A DNA stretch of 64,000 nucleotides, taken from the NCBI RefSeq assembly GCF_947493125.1, contig NZ_CANLQB010000001.1:434001-498000 (forward strand), read 5' to 3'. The position numbers and the translations under genes are program-made. Positions 46,449 through 54,565 of the stretch are shown here, piece by piece (positions within the stretch are counted from its first letter, which is position 1; each line of letters begins with the position of its first letter). This DNA is from an uncultured Roseobacter sp. Lineage in GTDB: Bacteria; Pseudomonadota; Alphaproteobacteria; Rhodobacterales; Rhodobacteraceae. Below the pieces are notes generated by a model. That model ran no database searches. It saw only the letters and a list, made by a program, of their open reading frames with translations, and had not been told where the DNA came from.

Positions 46449-46766
46449 ATGTCCCGTTCGCCCGATAGTCATGACTCCCCGCCACCTAGTTCGCACACCC
46501 CCATGGAAGAGGCACTTCAACGTCCCAGCCTGTGCATTGACTGGGAAGTCTATGCCGCCATGCTCGAAGAGAGCAACATGCCCTTGGATCAGCAGAAGGA
46601 GTTGATCGAAACACTCTGGTCGATTGTCGTGGCCTTCGTTGATCTCGGCTTTGATCTCAACCCTGTCACCCAAATCTGTGGAGAAGATGACGATGTTTTG
46701 AGTGATGATCCTCCAGATATTGTATCCTTGATGCAGGCAGAGATGATCGGACAGGAGGAGCTATGA
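46449..46766 (+). CDS. Small acidic protein coupled to the serine recombinase
   Basis: Protein of 105 residues with an acidic, helical composition (QQKELIETLWSIVVAFVDLG). AAGGAA precedes its ATG and its stop overlaps the recombinase ATG (ATGA). I recall similar small genes directly before large serine recombinases in other alphaproteobacterial elements. A role as a recombination directionality factor is possible but unproven. Confidence 0.6.
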   Translation: MSRSPDSHDSPPPSSHTPMEEALQRPSLCIDWEVYAAMLEESNMPLDQQKELIETLWSIVVAFVDLGFDLNPVTQICGEDDDVLSDDPPDIVSLMQAEMIGQEEL

Positions 46767-48337
46767 ACGCACAGAACCAACAATCCATTGTAACCAAGCC
46801 AACCAAGGCGGTGATCTATACGCGTGTGTCTGGGGCGAAACAGGTGCGTGAGGGCGATGGCCTGGCCTCTCAAGAAAACCGCTGCCGCGAATATGCCACC
46901 TACAAGGACTATGATGTCGTTGAGGTGTTCAGTGATGATATGTCAGGCAAGTTCGAACGCCGACCAGCGATGGATCGGATGCTGGCGTTTCTGAGATTGC
47001 ATCCCAGAAACAGCATTGTTGTCATCATTGACGATATCAGCCGCTTTGCCCGCAATGTGCAGGCCCATATCAAGCTGCGTGAAACACTGGCCGAGGCTGG
47101 TGGTATCCTGGAAAGCCCATCGATTGAGTTTGGCGAGGATAGTGACTCACGACTGGTGGAGCACATGCTGGCCTCTGTGGCGCAGCATCAGCGTGAGAAG
47201 AACGCCGAGCAAACTTCCAATCGCATGAAGGGGCGGATGATGAATGGCTATGCCGTCTTTGCTGCTCCCATCGGCTACAAATACAAGAAGACAGGTGCAC
47301 ACGGGAAACTCCTGACCCGTGATGAGCCCTTGGCGTCGATCATCCAGGAAGGTCTGGAGGGTTATGCCTCTGGACGGATTGCGTCGCAGGCCGAGCTGAA
47401 ACGTTTCTTTGAATCGCAAGCCCTCTTTCCCAAAGACCTACCTAACGGTCAAATCCGACAGCAGAAGGTCAGCGATATCATCAGCCGTGTTGTATATGCG
47501 GGCTATGTCGAGCATCTGCCCTGGGGCATCACACGCCGTAAGGGCCATCATGAGCCGATCATCTCATTGTCCACCTATGAAGCCATCCAGCAGCGCAAGG
47601 CAGCAAGACCTCTGGCACCAGCCCGCAAGGACATCAATCGTGACTTTCCCCTCCGTGGCTTTGTGACCTGTGCCTGCTGTGACAAGCCAATGACAGCTGC
47701 TTGGGCCAAGAGCAGAACTGGCAAGCGGCATCCCTATTACTTCTGTCAGACGCGCGGCTGCGACTATCGCCGCAAGTCGATCCGCCGCGCAGATATCGAA
47801 GGGCGCTTTGAGGATATCCTCAAAACCCTCCAGCCTAGCCAGAACCTGTTTGAGATCGTCAAAGCCATGCTCAAGCAAGCCTGGGAGATGCGTCTCGACC
47901 AGCAGGGCCAGCAAAAGGCAGTGATCGCCAAGCAGATCAAAGCTATCGACAAGGATGTGTCCAAGACCCTCGATAAGATCATGGGCAGCAGCAACAAAAC
48001 CGTGATTGCTGCCTTTGAAAAACGCATTGAAGAGTTGGAAAGACAGAAGACTGTTCTGATGGAAAAAGCCACTCAATCGGGCAAGCCAAAGAAGAGCTTC
48101 GCAGAAATTATCGAACCACCCCTGAGCTTCCTGGCAAACCCCTGGAATCTCTATCAAAACGGGTCATTCGCCATGAAGAGACTGGTGGTGAAACTGGCCT
48201 TTAGCGGCCCCTTGGCATACGACCACAAGAGCGGCTATCGAACCGCGCAACCCTCTGGGATATTTAGCTTTTTGAGTGATTTTCACCTAAAAAGTGAAAT
48301 GGTGCCCCCACACGGACTCGAACCGCGGACCTACTGA
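46763..48337 (+). CDS. Large serine recombinase (integrase of the element)
   Basis: Protein of 524 residues that should catalyse integration and excision. The resolvase domain has the nucleophile S23 in IYTRVSGAKQ and DDISRFARN; a recombinase domain follows (about residues 165-285), then a zinc ribbon (CACCDKPM and CQTRGC), a coiled coil (about 370-435) and a C-terminal part. The last 11 residues (VPPHGLEPRTY) are encoded by the 3' end of tRNA-Thr, that is, beyond the attachment point. In the circle the frame would instead continue for 57 codons at 25871-26044. Upstream is a SOS box. Confidence 0.9.
   Translation: MNAQNQQSIVTKPTKAVIYTRVSGAKQVREGDGLASQENRCREYATYKDYDVVEVFSDDMSGKFERRPAMDRMLAFLRLHPRNSIVVIIDDISRFARNVQAHIKLRETLAEAGGILESPSIEFGEDSDSRLVEHMLASVAQHQREKNAEQTSNRMKGRMMNGYAVFAAPIGYKYKKTGAHGKLLTRDEPLASIIQEGLEGYASGRIASQAELKRFFESQALFPKDLPNGQIRQQKVSDIISRVVYAGYVEHLPWGITRRKGHHEPIISLSTYEAIQQRKAARPLAPARKDINRDFPLRGFVTCACCDKPMTAAWAKSRTGKRHPYYFCQTRGCDYRRKSIRRADIEGRFEDILKTLQPSQNLFEIVKAMLKQAWEMRLDQQGQQKAVIAKQIKAIDKDVSKTLDKIMGSSNKTVIAAFEKRIEELERQKTVLMEKATQSGKPKKSFAEIIEPPLSFLANPWNLYQNGSFAMKRLVVKLAFSGPLAYDHKSGYRTAQPSGIFSFLSDFHLKSEMVPPHGLEPRTY
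48283..48316. other. Right attachment site of the element
   Basis: Bases 48300-48316 (CCA end and acceptor/T-arm side of tRNA-Thr on the minus strand) match 25869-25885 in 14 of 17 positions. The arm TCACCTAAAA at 48283-48292 is the reverse complement of 25902-25911. The tRNA stays intact, as is usual for elements using tRNA 3' ends. Confidence 0.6.
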
Positions 48338-48375
48338 TTACAAATCAGTTGCTCTACCAGCTGAGCTATAGGGGC
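48300..48375 (-). tRNA. tRNA-Thr (TGT anticodon)
   Basis: Full 76-base cloverleaf with encoded CCA. The acceptor arms are GCCCCTA and TGGGGGC (one G-U), the D-arm contains AGCTCAGCTGGTAGAGC, the anticodon loop is TTTGTAA with anticodon TGT, and the T-arm contains GGTTCGAGTCC. The 3' end is the attachment site of the island and encodes the tail of the recombinase on the opposite strand. Confidence 0.97.
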
Positions 48376-48501
48376 GTTGATCGGTCGTTTAGTTATTTTG
48401 ACCGCAACACGCAAGATGGAAATTTACCCTTAGCTTTGGGTTTGAACAAGGTGGATCGCCGGGGTAGCTTGCCGAGACGCTCTCTCAACCGCATGGGCCT
48501 T

Positions 48502-49377
48502 ATGCAGCTGCTCTTTCACACAGGCGCGCACTTCACAGAGGAAGAGCGATTGATGCGAAGCCTGCTGAAGAACAAGGACCTGTTCAGCGCGTATGGTGTG
48601 GCCGTGCCCGGGCCGGGAAAGTATCGCAAGCTTTTGCGGCAGACCATGGACGCGCTGGATGTCAGTGAGCCGGCGGAGAACGCCCGGGAGGTGCTGCTGG
48701 ATGCAATTCTCGACAATGCCTCGGCAGACCGGGTAATCCTGTCCAACAGCCATTTCTTCGGGCCCCCGCGCACGGCATTGCAGCAGGGTGTAATCTATCC
48801 CCGGGCGCCAACCCGGATGCTGCAGATGGCCAACATTTTTCAGACCGACGAGATCGAGCTCTTCATGGCGCTGAAGAACCCGGCCACTTTTCTGCCGGCG
48901 GTCCGTGATCGCGCGCAGCCGGGCGACCCGACGGACTTCATGGACGGCATGGATCCGCGGGCGGTGCGGTGGTCGGATACGCTGGTGCGCATTCGAGACG
49001 CCGTGCCGAGGATTTCAGTCACGGTGTGGTGCAGTGAAGATTCGCCGCTGATCTGGCCCGAGGTCATTCGCGAGATGGGACGAATCGAACATGGTGATGA
49101 GATCGTGGGCGGCTATGACCTGCTTGCGGACATCATGGCGCCGGAAGGCATGTCGCTCTTTCAGGCCTTTGTTGAAAAACATCCCGACATGAGCGAGGCG
49201 CAGCGACGGCGCGCTATGGTGGCCTTTCTGGAAAAGTTCGCCGTCGACGATGCGATCGAAGAAGAGTTGGACATGCCGGGTTGGACCGAGCAGCTTGTCG
49301 ATGAGATGACCGAGATCTACGACGATGATGTCTTCGACATCGCGCGGATGCCGGGCGTTCAGGTGATCGAGCCCTAG
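48502..49377 (+). CDS. Conserved roseobacter-type protein of unknown function
   Basis: Protein of 291 residues starting MQLLFHTGAHFTEEERL, a pattern I recall from uncharacterised roseobacter proteins. It has no signal peptide. The short hydrophobic start with a HTGAH motif and later SNSHFFG and TVWCSEDSPLIWPE resemble sulfotransferase-like or P-loop-derived folds, but key motifs are not clear, so function is left open. In-frame ATGs at 48493 and 48349 are alternatives; the latter lies inside the tRNA and is unlikely. Confidence 0.65.
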   Translation: MQLLFHTGAHFTEEERLMRSLLKNKDLFSAYGVAVPGPGKYRKLLRQTMDALDVSEPAENAREVLLDAILDNASADRVILSNSHFFGPPRTALQQGVIYPRAPTRMLQMANIFQTDEIELFMALKNPATFLPAVRDRAQPGDPTDFMDGMDPRAVRWSDTLVRIRDAVPRISVTVWCSEDSPLIWPEVIREMGRIEHGDEIVGGYDLLADIMAPEGMSLFQAFVEKHPDMSEAQRRRAMVAFLEKFAVDDAIEEELDMPGWTEQLVDEMTEIYDDDVFDIARMPGVQVIEP

Positions 49378-49410
49378 TCCATTTTTCTGTCCTGCACTGC
49401 CCCGGGGTCC

Positions 49411-50505
49411 TCAGAGCAGAATGGCCTGACCTGTCCGGGCGGACTCCTGAGCGGCCTGTCCCATCTGCACCGCTCGCAGACCGTCGTCAAAAGAGACGTC
49501 CGGTGTTGTGAGGTTGCCGCGCACGACGTCCAGAAACCGTTGATGCTGGTAGAAGGTGGAGCCATTGTGGTCTCCTGCGGCCAGCAGGTCGGGATCAACC
49601 GGAACAGCTCTCAATTGAGGCCGCTTCGGATTGCGTGGGCTGATCTCGACCATGGGCGTGGGCGCAGGTCCGAGATCGTCGGGCCAAAATCGCGTCGGCC
49701 CCGGGACGAACGCTTCTATCTTTCCCGCAGGGCCCATCGCGGCGATGGTCTCCTGATAGCGCGCGCCTTCGGCGAACATGCACAGCTCCAGCATCGCCCG
49801 CGCGCCGCCTTCAAAATCCACGATCACAAAGCCGTTGTCGAGTATGTCGGGACCGGCGCCATCGTAGCATTCATCCAGGTGGTTCACCGATTGTGCGGCA
49901 CTCGCCATCACCCGGATGGGCTCCATTTTGATCATCAACCGCATCAGATCGAAGAAGTGGCAGCACTTCTCGACGAACGTGCCGCCCGTTTGCGCGTTGA
50001 ACCGGTTCCAGTTGCCGACCTTGTTCAGGAACGGAAAGCGATGCTCGCGGATCGTCAGCATCTTGATGCCGCCGGTGACCTGCTCGACCTCGTCCAACAG
50101 TGCCGCGATGGGCGGCATATACCGATACTCCATCGCCACCCAGATCGGCGCCGGGTAGGTGGCGGCACAGGCTGTCAGAGCTGGAATATCCGCCGGATCC
50201 GTCAGCAGCGGTTTTTCCATCAGCAAGGGCAGGGGGCGGGCGGCCGCAATCTGGGTCATTTGCGCCGCGTGGCAGTGGTTGGGGCTGGTCACCACAAGGC
50301 AATCCACCGCGTCATCCCGCACCAGGTCTTCCAAACTGTCGGCAAACCGGGCCTGCGGGGCAATCTCGGCGGCGGTGGCGCGCATCGCCGCATCCGGCTC
50401 GAAGATCGCCGTCACGGCGGTGTCCGGCAGCAGCGCGATATTTTTCAGGTGCTCTTGCCCCATCATGCCGCAGCCGATCAGGCCGTAGCGGGTGGTCTGT
50501 CCCAT
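49411..50505 (-). CDS. Gfo/Idh/MocA family oxidoreductase, possible NAD-dependent glycosidase
   Basis: Protein of 364 residues with the NAD-binding start RYGLIGCGMMGQEHLKN, the EKPL motif (LLMEKPLLTD) and a C-terminal alpha/beta domain with GGTFVEKCCHFFDLMRLM. It is co-directional with the GntR gene 10 bases upstream and divergent from the monooxygenase operon. Some proteins of this superfamily are NAD-dependent sulfoquinovosidases (family GH188) found in sulfoquinovose clusters; the context makes that a candidate role. A sugar dehydrogenase is the alternative. Confidence 0.8.
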   Translation of the reverse strand: MGQTTRYGLIGCGMMGQEHLKNIALLPDTAVTAIFEPDAAMRATAAEIAPQARFADSLEDLVRDDAVDCLVVTSPNHCHAAQMTQIAAARPLPLLMEKPLLTDPADIPALTACAATYPAPIWVAMEYRYMPPIAALLDEVEQVTGGIKMLTIREHRFPFLNKVGNWNRFNAQTGGTFVEKCCHFFDLMRLMIKMEPIRVMASAAQSVNHLDECYDGAGPDILDNGFVIVDFEGGARAMLELCMFAEGARYQETIAAMGPAGKIEAFVPGPTRFWPDDLGPAPTPMVEISPRNPKRPQLRAVPVDPDLLAAGDHNGSTFYQHQRFLDVVRGNLTTPDVSFDDGLRAVQMGQAAQESARTGQAILL

Positions 50506-50515
50506 GGTCGTGTCC

Positions 50516-51223
50516 CTATTTGAGCCGCTGTACGTAGACGGATTTGCCCGTATCGAACCAAGTGCGGGAAAATTCAATAGGCTCCGGCCCCGCAGCCCAG
50601 CTGAACCGCTCGATAAAGCCGCAAGGCGTGCCTGCGGCGCCGAAATCATCCGGCGTCCAGCGTGGCAGGGTGCCGATGCTCACACGGTCTTCGGCGCGGG
50701 TGATCCAAAAACCAAGCCGCTTGAGGTAGGTCTGGTAGAGAGATTCGGCCAGCATATCGACACTGAGAGCCCCGGCATCGCCATCCAGCCAGATCTCCTC
50801 CACCGCAATTGGTACGTCATTGAGGTAGCGACGGCGGCGAATACGCGTGGCCTGCGCGCTGGTTCCGAATGTGGGCAGGTCGCCAGGCTTAGCCATACCG
50901 CGCAGGTCGATGACATCCGCTGTCGGCAGACCGCCGCCGGACAACAGCTCCAGCCGGAACATAGCATAGACACCCGCCGCCTTGCCCGGTTTGCGGATGT
51001 AGTTGCCCGAGCCCTGCACACGCTCCAGCAGGCCCTTGTGTTCCAGATCAGCCAGCGCCTTGCGCAGCGTGCCGATGGAGGTGCCCAGCTCAACCGCCAT
51101 CTGGCGTTCGGGCGGCAGTCGCTCCCCCTCCAACAACCGCCCCGCGTCGATATCGCGGATCAGCAGCTCACTGAGCTGGATGTATTTGGGCAGCGTGGTG
51201 CCACGGGCAGGCGGGGTGGTCAT
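50516..51223 (-). CDS. GntR/HutC family transcriptional regulator
   Basis: Protein of 235 residues with an N-terminal winged helix (LSELLIRDIDAGRLLEGERLP then GTSIGTLRKALADLE) and a C-terminal UTRA effector domain (about residues 90-230). It stands divergent from the LLM monooxygenase gene and probably controls both transcripts through the shared gap. In sulfo-SMO loci the regulator SmoD is of the GntR family. Confidence 0.88.
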   Translation of the reverse strand: MTTPPARGTTLPKYIQLSELLIRDIDAGRLLEGERLPPERQMAVELGTSIGTLRKALADLEHKGLLERVQGSGNYIRKPGKAAGVYAMFRLELLSGGGLPTADVIDLRGMAKPGDLPTFGTSAQATRIRRRRYLNDVPIAVEEIWLDGDAGALSVDMLAESLYQTYLKRLGFWITRAEDRVSIGTLPRWTPDDFGAAGTPCGFIERFSWAAGPEPIEFSRTWFDTGKSVYVQRLK

Positions 51224-51247
51224 GGGGTGAGCGGGTGTCGGTTGAGA

Positions 51248-51264
51248 ATTGATACACTATTGAT
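51248..51264. promoter_or_regulatory. Repeated ATTGAT motif in the divergent promoter region
   Basis: Two ATTGAT copies start at 51248 and 51259, 11 bases apart, in the 102-base AT-rich gap between the GntR and monooxygenase genes. One helical turn of spacing fits a dimeric regulator site or promoter elements; no assignment is certain. Confidence 0.3.
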
Positions 51265-51325
51265 CTACTATTTCGCGACTGCTATGCAAGATGAAAATAC
51301 GTGCCCGCAAATTGAAAGGACCCTC

Positions 51326-52480
51326 ATGACCGTTGTGCCCGTCACCTCCGCCGATCTTGATGCGGCGGAAGTCTCCTGGTTCGCCGCCCTCTGTTCGGAC
51401 GACTACCAGTTTCTGGGCGTGCCGGATGGGGATCTGCGCTCGTCCTGGGCGCATTGCTCCGAGATCGTGAAGACGGCCGAGCGTCAGGGCTTCCGCAACA
51501 TCCTCTGCCCGTCGTCGTACCAGGTGGGGCAGGACACGCTGAGCTTTGTCGCAGGCTGCGCACCGATCACCGACAAGATCAACCTGCTGGCTGCCGTGCG
51601 CTGCGGCGAGATGCAGCCCATCATGCTGGCGCGCACCATCGCGACGCTCGACCACATGCTGCAGGGGCGGCTGACGGTGAATATTATCAGCTCCGATTTC
51701 CCGGGCGAGAAGGCCGACAGCGACTACCGCTATCAGCGCTCGCGTGAGGTGGTCGAGATCCTCAAGCAGGCCTGGACACGGGATGAGATCGACCATGAGG
51801 GGGAGGTCTACAGCTTCAAGGGGCTGACCACGGACCCGGCGAAACCCTATCAGACGGGCGGGCCGCTGCTCTATTTTGGGGGGTATTCCCCCGCCGCGCT
51901 CGACCTTTGTGCCGAGCATTGCGACGTCTACCTGATGTGGCCGGAACCCAAAGAGGCTATCGCAGGCCGGATGCAGGCCGTGCACGACCGCGCCGCTGAT
52001 AAAGGGCGTACGCTCGACTATGGTCTGCGCGTGCATATGATCGTGCGCGACACCGAGGCCGAGGCCAAGGAATACGCCGATTACATCGTCTCCAAGCTGG
52101 ATGATGAATATGGTCGCAAGATCCGCGAACGGGCGCTCGATGCAACGTCGCTGGGCGTGTCTCACCAATCGAAGAACCGCGATATTGCCGATGAGTTCGG
52201 GTATGTGGAGCCGCATCTTTGGACAGGTGTGGGGCGGGCACGGTCTGGTTGCGGGGCGGCGTTGGTGGGCTCTGCCGATCAGGTGTTGTCGGAAATCGAA
52301 GCCTACCAAAAGATGGGCATCCGAGCGTTTATCTTCTCAGGCTATCCTCACATCGACGAGGCCGAACACTTCGGTCGCGTTGTGATGCCGCATCTGAAAA
52401 CCTGCTCTCTGCCGGAGGCCTATGGCCGCGTGCCACAAGCGGCGCCTGCCACACCCCTCGCTGCGGGGGAGCGTCGCTGA
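51326..52480 (+). CDS. LLM-class flavin-dependent monooxygenase, SmoC-like
   Basis: Protein of 384 residues of the bacterial luciferase-like (SsuD-type) family, with GGRL-type region LQGRLTVNIISSDFPGE and the barrel segments GGPLLYFGGYSP and DVYLMWPEP. Such enzymes use reduced flavin and oxygen to cleave C-S bonds in sulfonates. With the downstream aldo/keto reductase and flavin reductase the best fit is sulfoquinovose monooxygenase. The ATG at 51326 follows AAAGGA. Its stop overlaps the next start by one base. Confidence 0.85.
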   Translation: MTVVPVTSADLDAAEVSWFAALCSDDYQFLGVPDGDLRSSWAHCSEIVKTAERQGFRNILCPSSYQVGQDTLSFVAGCAPITDKINLLAAVRCGEMQPIMLARTIATLDHMLQGRLTVNIISSDFPGEKADSDYRYQRSREVVEILKQAWTRDEIDHEGEVYSFKGLTTDPAKPYQTGGPLLYFGGYSPAALDLCAEHCDVYLMWPEPKEAIAGRMQAVHDRAADKGRTLDYGLRVHMIVRDTEAEAKEYADYIVSKLDDEYGRKIRERALDATSLGVSHQSKNRDIADEFGYVEPHLWTGVGRARSGCGAALVGSADQVLSEIEAYQKMGIRAFIFSGYPHIDEAEHFGRVVMPHLKTCSLPEAYGRVPQAAPATPLAAGERR

Positions 52481-53370
52481 TGGACCGGATTGCCCTCTCT
52501 GACACACTGGAATTCAGTCGCATCGTCTATGGCATGTGGCGGTTGGCCGATGATAGCGACACCTCGCCCGCGCATGTGCGTGCCAAGATCGACGCTTGCC
52601 TGGCGCAAGGCATCACCACGATGGATCAGGCCGATATCTACGGCGGCTATGTTGCCGAAGAGGTGCTGGGCGCGGCGCTCAAGGAAAGCCCGGGCCTGCG
52701 CGATCAGCTTGAGATCGTGACCAAATGCGACATCGTCGCACCCATCGGCAAATACGCCGACCGCCGGGTCAAATACTATGATACCTCGGCGGCGCATATT
52801 CAGGCCAGCGTCGAGGCCTCACTGACCTATATGGGGATCGAGCAGATTGATCTGCTGCTCATTCATCGACCCGATCCGATGATGGATGCGGCAGAGACGG
52901 GTGGCGCGCTCGACGCGCTGATCGCAAGCGGTAAAGTCAAGGCGGCGGGGGTGTCGAACTTCCGCCCGTGGGACTGGGACCTGCTGCAATGGAGCATGGC
53001 CAACAAGCTCGTGACCAACCAGATCGAGATCAGCTTGGCTGCGCGGGACTGTTTCACCAACGGCGATTTGGCGCATCTGCAGCAGCATCACATCAGCCCG
53101 ATGGCGTGGTCCCCGCTGGGCGGCGGCAGCCTGATGACCGACGACAGCCGCGTCGCTGTGCAACTGGATGCCGTGGCGCACGCGCAAGGTGTGGATCGCG
53201 CAGCGGTCGCTGTGGCCTGGCTGCTGGCACATCCGGCGGGCATCCTGCCGGTGATGGGCACCAACACGCTGTCGCGGATCGCGACCTTCTCAGACGCCTT
53301 CAAGGTCGAGATGGACCGGCAGACCTGGTTCGAGCTTTACGAGGCCGCAAGCGGTCAGGAGGTGCCATGA
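52480..53370 (+). CDS. Aldo/keto reductase, SmoB-like
   Basis: Protein of 296 residues with AKR features: GMWRLADD, the catalytic Asp and Tyr region TTMDQADIYGGY, Lys in EIVTKCDI, His in LLLIHRPDP and the NADPH-binding end LPVMGTNTLSRI. The sequence resembles the 6-oxo-glucose reductase SmoB of sulfo-SMO loci as I remember it. It would reduce the aldehyde left after desulfonation to glucose. It overlaps both neighbours by one to four bases. Confidence 0.85.
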   Translation: MDRIALSDTLEFSRIVYGMWRLADDSDTSPAHVRAKIDACLAQGITTMDQADIYGGYVAEEVLGAALKESPGLRDQLEIVTKCDIVAPIGKYADRRVKYYDTSAAHIQASVEASLTYMGIEQIDLLLIHRPDPMMDAAETGGALDALIASGKVKAAGVSNFRPWDWDLLQWSMANKLVTNQIEISLAARDCFTNGDLAHLQQHHISPMAWSPLGGGSLMTDDSRVAVQLDAVAHAQGVDRAAVAVAWLLAHPAGILPVMGTNTLSRIATFSDAFKVEMDRQTWFELYEAASGQEVP

Positions 53371-53894
53371 TGGCGGACGGAACGCGACAGATGACCAAAC
53401 TCCACAGCTTTGTGCCTGGCCCGGAGACCAAGCTGCAACTGCGTGCCGCCTTTGGACAGTTCGGCACCGGCGTGACGGTGGTGACGGCCCAGACGGCGGA
53501 CGGCCCGATTGGCATGACGGCGAATTCCTTTTCCAGCGTCTCGCTGGACCCAGCGCTTGTTCTGTGGTGCCCGGCCAAATCATCCAGCCGCTATCCGCAT
53601 TTCGCGGCCGCAGAGCATTTTGCGATTCACCTGATGGGCGCCGAGCACGAACACATCGCCATGGGATTTGCCAAATCCGCGCACGCCTTTGACGGGCTGG
53701 ATGTGACGCACAATGCGCATGGTGTCCCGCTGCTGGGCAACTGCCTCGCGCGCTTTGAATGCACCACCCACCAGATCCATGACGCAGGCGACCACGCAAT
53801 TGTTGTGGGCCGCCTGCGCTCAGCCGCGTTCCGGGAGGGGAATGCGCTGATTTTTTGCCAAGGCCGTTTCGGACGGTTTGACAATCCGGCCTAA
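53367..53894 (+). CDS. Flavin reductase, SmoA-like
   Basis: Protein of 175 residues of the flavin reductase-like domain family, with FGTGVTVVTA, GMTANSFSSVSLDPALVLWC and GNALIFCQGRFGRF. It would supply reduced FMN to the LLM monooxygenase encoded two genes upstream. Its ATG overlaps the preceding stop; a second ATG directly follows. Confidence 0.88.
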   Translation: MMADGTRQMTKLHSFVPGPETKLQLRAAFGQFGTGVTVVTAQTADGPIGMTANSFSSVSLDPALVLWCPAKSSSRYPHFAAAEHFAIHLMGAEHEHIAMGFAKSAHAFDGLDVTHNAHGVPLLGNCLARFECTTHQIHDAGDHAIVVGRLRSAAFREGNALIFCQGRFGRFDNPA

Positions 53895-53974
53895 AAGGCC
53901 AACGAATGAAGCGTGTGGGGAAAACCCGCACGTCGTGACCCGGAATACCCGGGCACAAGGGAGGAGGCTCCGGA

Positions 53975-54565
53975 ATGGGAGCATTGCTGGCGGTGATGAC
54001 ACCGCTCCGGCTGGTTAATGAGGTCGTGCTCAAGCTGGGCAGGGGCCTTGGGGTGGTGGCAGTGGCGCTTATGGTCACCGCAATCCTCATTCAGGTGTTC
54101 TACCGCTATGTGCTAAACAACGCGCTGCCCTGGCCGGATGAGGCGGCTCGCTTTTGCATGCTGTGGATGACCGGGCTGATGGCGCCTACGGCGTTTCGGC
54201 GCGGCGGCTTTGTGGCCATTGACACGGTTGTGCGGTTGCTGCCGGAGCGTTTGGGCGCGTTGATCTCGCTGATCCTGCTGTTTCTCAGCCTTGGCGTGTT
54301 GATTGTCGCCGCGCAGATTGGCTGGTCGGAAGTTACCGGATTTGCGGGGAAATTCGCAACTGCCGCGCTGTACTTGCCCACAGACCTGAGCTTTAAGAGC
54401 TGGTTCCGCGTGCCGCGCAGCTGGATGATGGCCTCGCTGCTCTTCGGGGTGATCGTGCTGATTTCGGTAAACGTCGAGCTGATCCTGCGCGCGCTGGTGA
54501 AGATGATGGGCGGTGCAGATCAGCTGCCCGCGATCACTCTGGAAGAACAGGTAGGGGCAGAATAA
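53975..54565 (+). CDS. TRAP transporter small permease (DctQ type)
   Basis: Protein of 196 residues with four membrane helices and the DctQ pattern (FYRYVLNNALPWPDEAARF then RRGGFVAIDTVV). It is the small membrane subunit of a tripartite ATP-independent transporter. A strong ribosome site GGGAGGAGG precedes its ATG. Its stop overlaps the DctM start. Confidence 0.9.
   Translation: MGALLAVMTPLRLVNEVVLKLGRGLGVVAVALMVTAILIQVFYRYVLNNALPWPDEAARFCMLWMTGLMAPTAFRRGGFVAIDTVVRLLPERLGALISLILLFLSLGVLIVAAQIGWSEVTGFAGKFATAALYLPTDLSFKSWFRVPRSWMMASLLFGVIVLISVNVELILRALVKMMGGADQLPAITLEEQVGAE

Larger units (their letters stand above)
25869..48316. mobile_element. Integrative mobilizable element at tRNA-Thr(TGT), about 22.4 kb
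   Basis: The left end (25869-25885) and right end (48300-48316, the 3' end of tRNA-Thr) share 14 of 17 bases, TGGTGC-CCCA--CGGA. The left end carries mobC, relaxase and coupling protein; the right end carries a large serine recombinase. GC content is lower and more patchy than in the flanks, and the cargo is defence-like and hypothetical genes. No type IV secretion channel genes are present, so transfer would need a helper element. Boundaries are inferred from sequence, not from an empty-site comparison. Confidence 0.75.

Noticed and set aside
48304-48337. Recombinase tail PPHGLEPRTY taken as a real protein domain
   Set aside because: These codons are the complement of the tRNA-Thr 3' end, so the tail results from the integration point and is not a conserved domain.
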